Shown piece after piece: positions 5,625-6,289 of a DNA stretch of 6,289 nt. Both the position numbers and the translations under genes were made by a program. The notes below the pieces were generated by a model that was given only the letters and a program-made list of their open reading frames with translations, was not told the origin of the DNA and did no database searches. Origin of the DNA: JBDNFP01 sp041689775 (GTDB lineage: Bacteria > Bacteroidota > Bacteroidia > Cytophagales > Spirosomataceae). The stretch is from assembly GCA_041689775.1 (NCBI GenBank), contig JBDNFP010000373.1, positions 1-6,289 on the forward strand. The letters are read 5' to 3'. The stretch's first letter is position 1. Each line of letters begins with the position of its first letter.

Positions 5625-6206
5625 CTATTTAATGATTTTCAGCGAACGTCCCGCTTCCAGCGCGCGATCCGTGGAGAGGATATCCACCCCATTGTCAATA
5701 AATTTCTGGTAGGTACTCTCACCCCGGGCTTCGGCCATTTCATCCAAGTTTCCCATCGTGCCTAAAATCGTGAGTATTTTCTTTTCATGCAGAAAACGGT
5801 ATAACTCGGAGGACGCCTCTCCTGTACCTACGAAAGCGATCATCTTGTTGTCCGGAATGCCGCCCGCCCGTAGACGGTTGTAATCATCCTCCGACCTAAT
5901 GGTCACCGAGATCAAGACACTACTGTCAAGCCGATGGACCAATTTGGCCTGAGTGGCCGAGTACGTTATTATAGCCACGTAGTTTTGAGCCTTGGCTTTC
6001 TGTACGGCCTCCACCACTCGTTGATAGGGTACACTTCGCTTTACATCCGGCGTAAATAGTACTTTCCCGTGTCCCCACTGCAAAGTCTCCTCCAAGGTCG
6101 GAATCCGGTACTTGGTCATGTTCCCCTGATTATCTTTTAATCGTAAGGTTTTTGCGTATCCCAAAGTCTGCTCATTGACTTTCCCAGTGCCGTTGGTGGT
6201 TCGGTC
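5625..6206 (-). pseudogene. Glycerophosphodiester phosphodiesterase family protein, 5' end broken
   Basis: The family hydrolyses glycerophosphodiesters to glycerol 3-phosphate and an alcohol. The minus strand carries a clean C-terminal two thirds of the TIM-barrel domain: DRTTNGTGKVNEQT near 6165-6206, then LRLKDNQGN, RIPTLEETLQW, the acid-x-Lys metal-site strand FTPDVK (Asp and Lys at residues 40 and 42 of the 179-residue stretch read from the TTG at 6164), the strand YVAIITYS, ILGTMGNLDE, and the final GVDILSTDRALEAG. The homology continues upstream of that TTG, so it is not a true start. Further up, the frame meets a TGA at 6234-6236. The H-D motif expected just before DRTT is not in frame; a GACACTACC that could encode D-T-T lies in another frame about two bases out of register. 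The N-terminal HRG and E-x-D catalytic motifs would lie near or beyond the window edge. I read this as a frameshifted or rearranged gene; a sequencing error or a boundary effect cannot be excluded. It converges with the secreted-protein gene. Confidence 0.68.
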
Positions 6207-6289
6207 ATAGGGGTAGTGTCTATAAAGGGTTGATCATTCAGCGACGGAGTCGCCATATGTTCCTGTTTTGAAATAGTGTTTGTTGATGT

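Overview
The window looks like chromosomal DNA from a Bacteroidota bacterium, probably in or near Cytophagales. The clues are protein families typical of that phylum (a DUF4136 lipoprotein, a two-domain PRC-barrel protein, a short HPF/RaiA-type protein), starts without a Shine-Dalgarno sequence, and one exact match to the Bacteroidota -7 promoter element TAnnTTTG. No rRNA, tRNA or CRISPR array is visible. The species assignment is inference.

Layout: 129-1511 (minus) is an intact aldehyde dehydrogenase of the succinate-semialdehyde dehydrogenase type. From about 1512 to 4170 the DNA is visibly more AT-rich and every recognisable gene is on the minus strand: a heavily decayed PRC-barrel gene (1592-2339, six stops replacing sense codons plus two apparent one-base deletions), an intact HPF/RaiA-like ribosome hibernation factor (2493-2834) with a promoter overlapped by two palindromes, and a DUF4136 lipoprotein (3180-3755). 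This resembles a small stress or stationary-phase gene group that is losing members.

4170-4635 is a graveyard of mobile DNA. It holds the C-terminal tail and one terminal end of an ISL3-like insertion sequence (4215-4376). Three copies of a short hairpin with a TTTC/GAAA loop follow. Two of these (4410-4429 and 4615-4633, in opposite orientation) bracket the C-terminal 52 codons of what looks like a REP-associated tyrosine transposase (RAYT). That arrangement, REP palindromes flanking their own mobilising transposase, is the most interesting system here, although this copy is a remnant. 4634-4960 has no convincing gene but carries three exact copies of a 10-bp repeat.

The right end has higher GC. 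A secreted protein of unknown function (4961-5620, plus) converges, with a 4-bp gap, on a glycerophosphodiester phosphodiesterase gene (minus, from 5625). The second half of the latter is well preserved, but its catalytic front end is not readable in frame.

The window therefore records decay and mobile-element turnover between two better preserved flanks. The surviving functional genes are the aldehyde dehydrogenase, the hibernation factor, the DUF4136 lipoprotein and the secreted protein.
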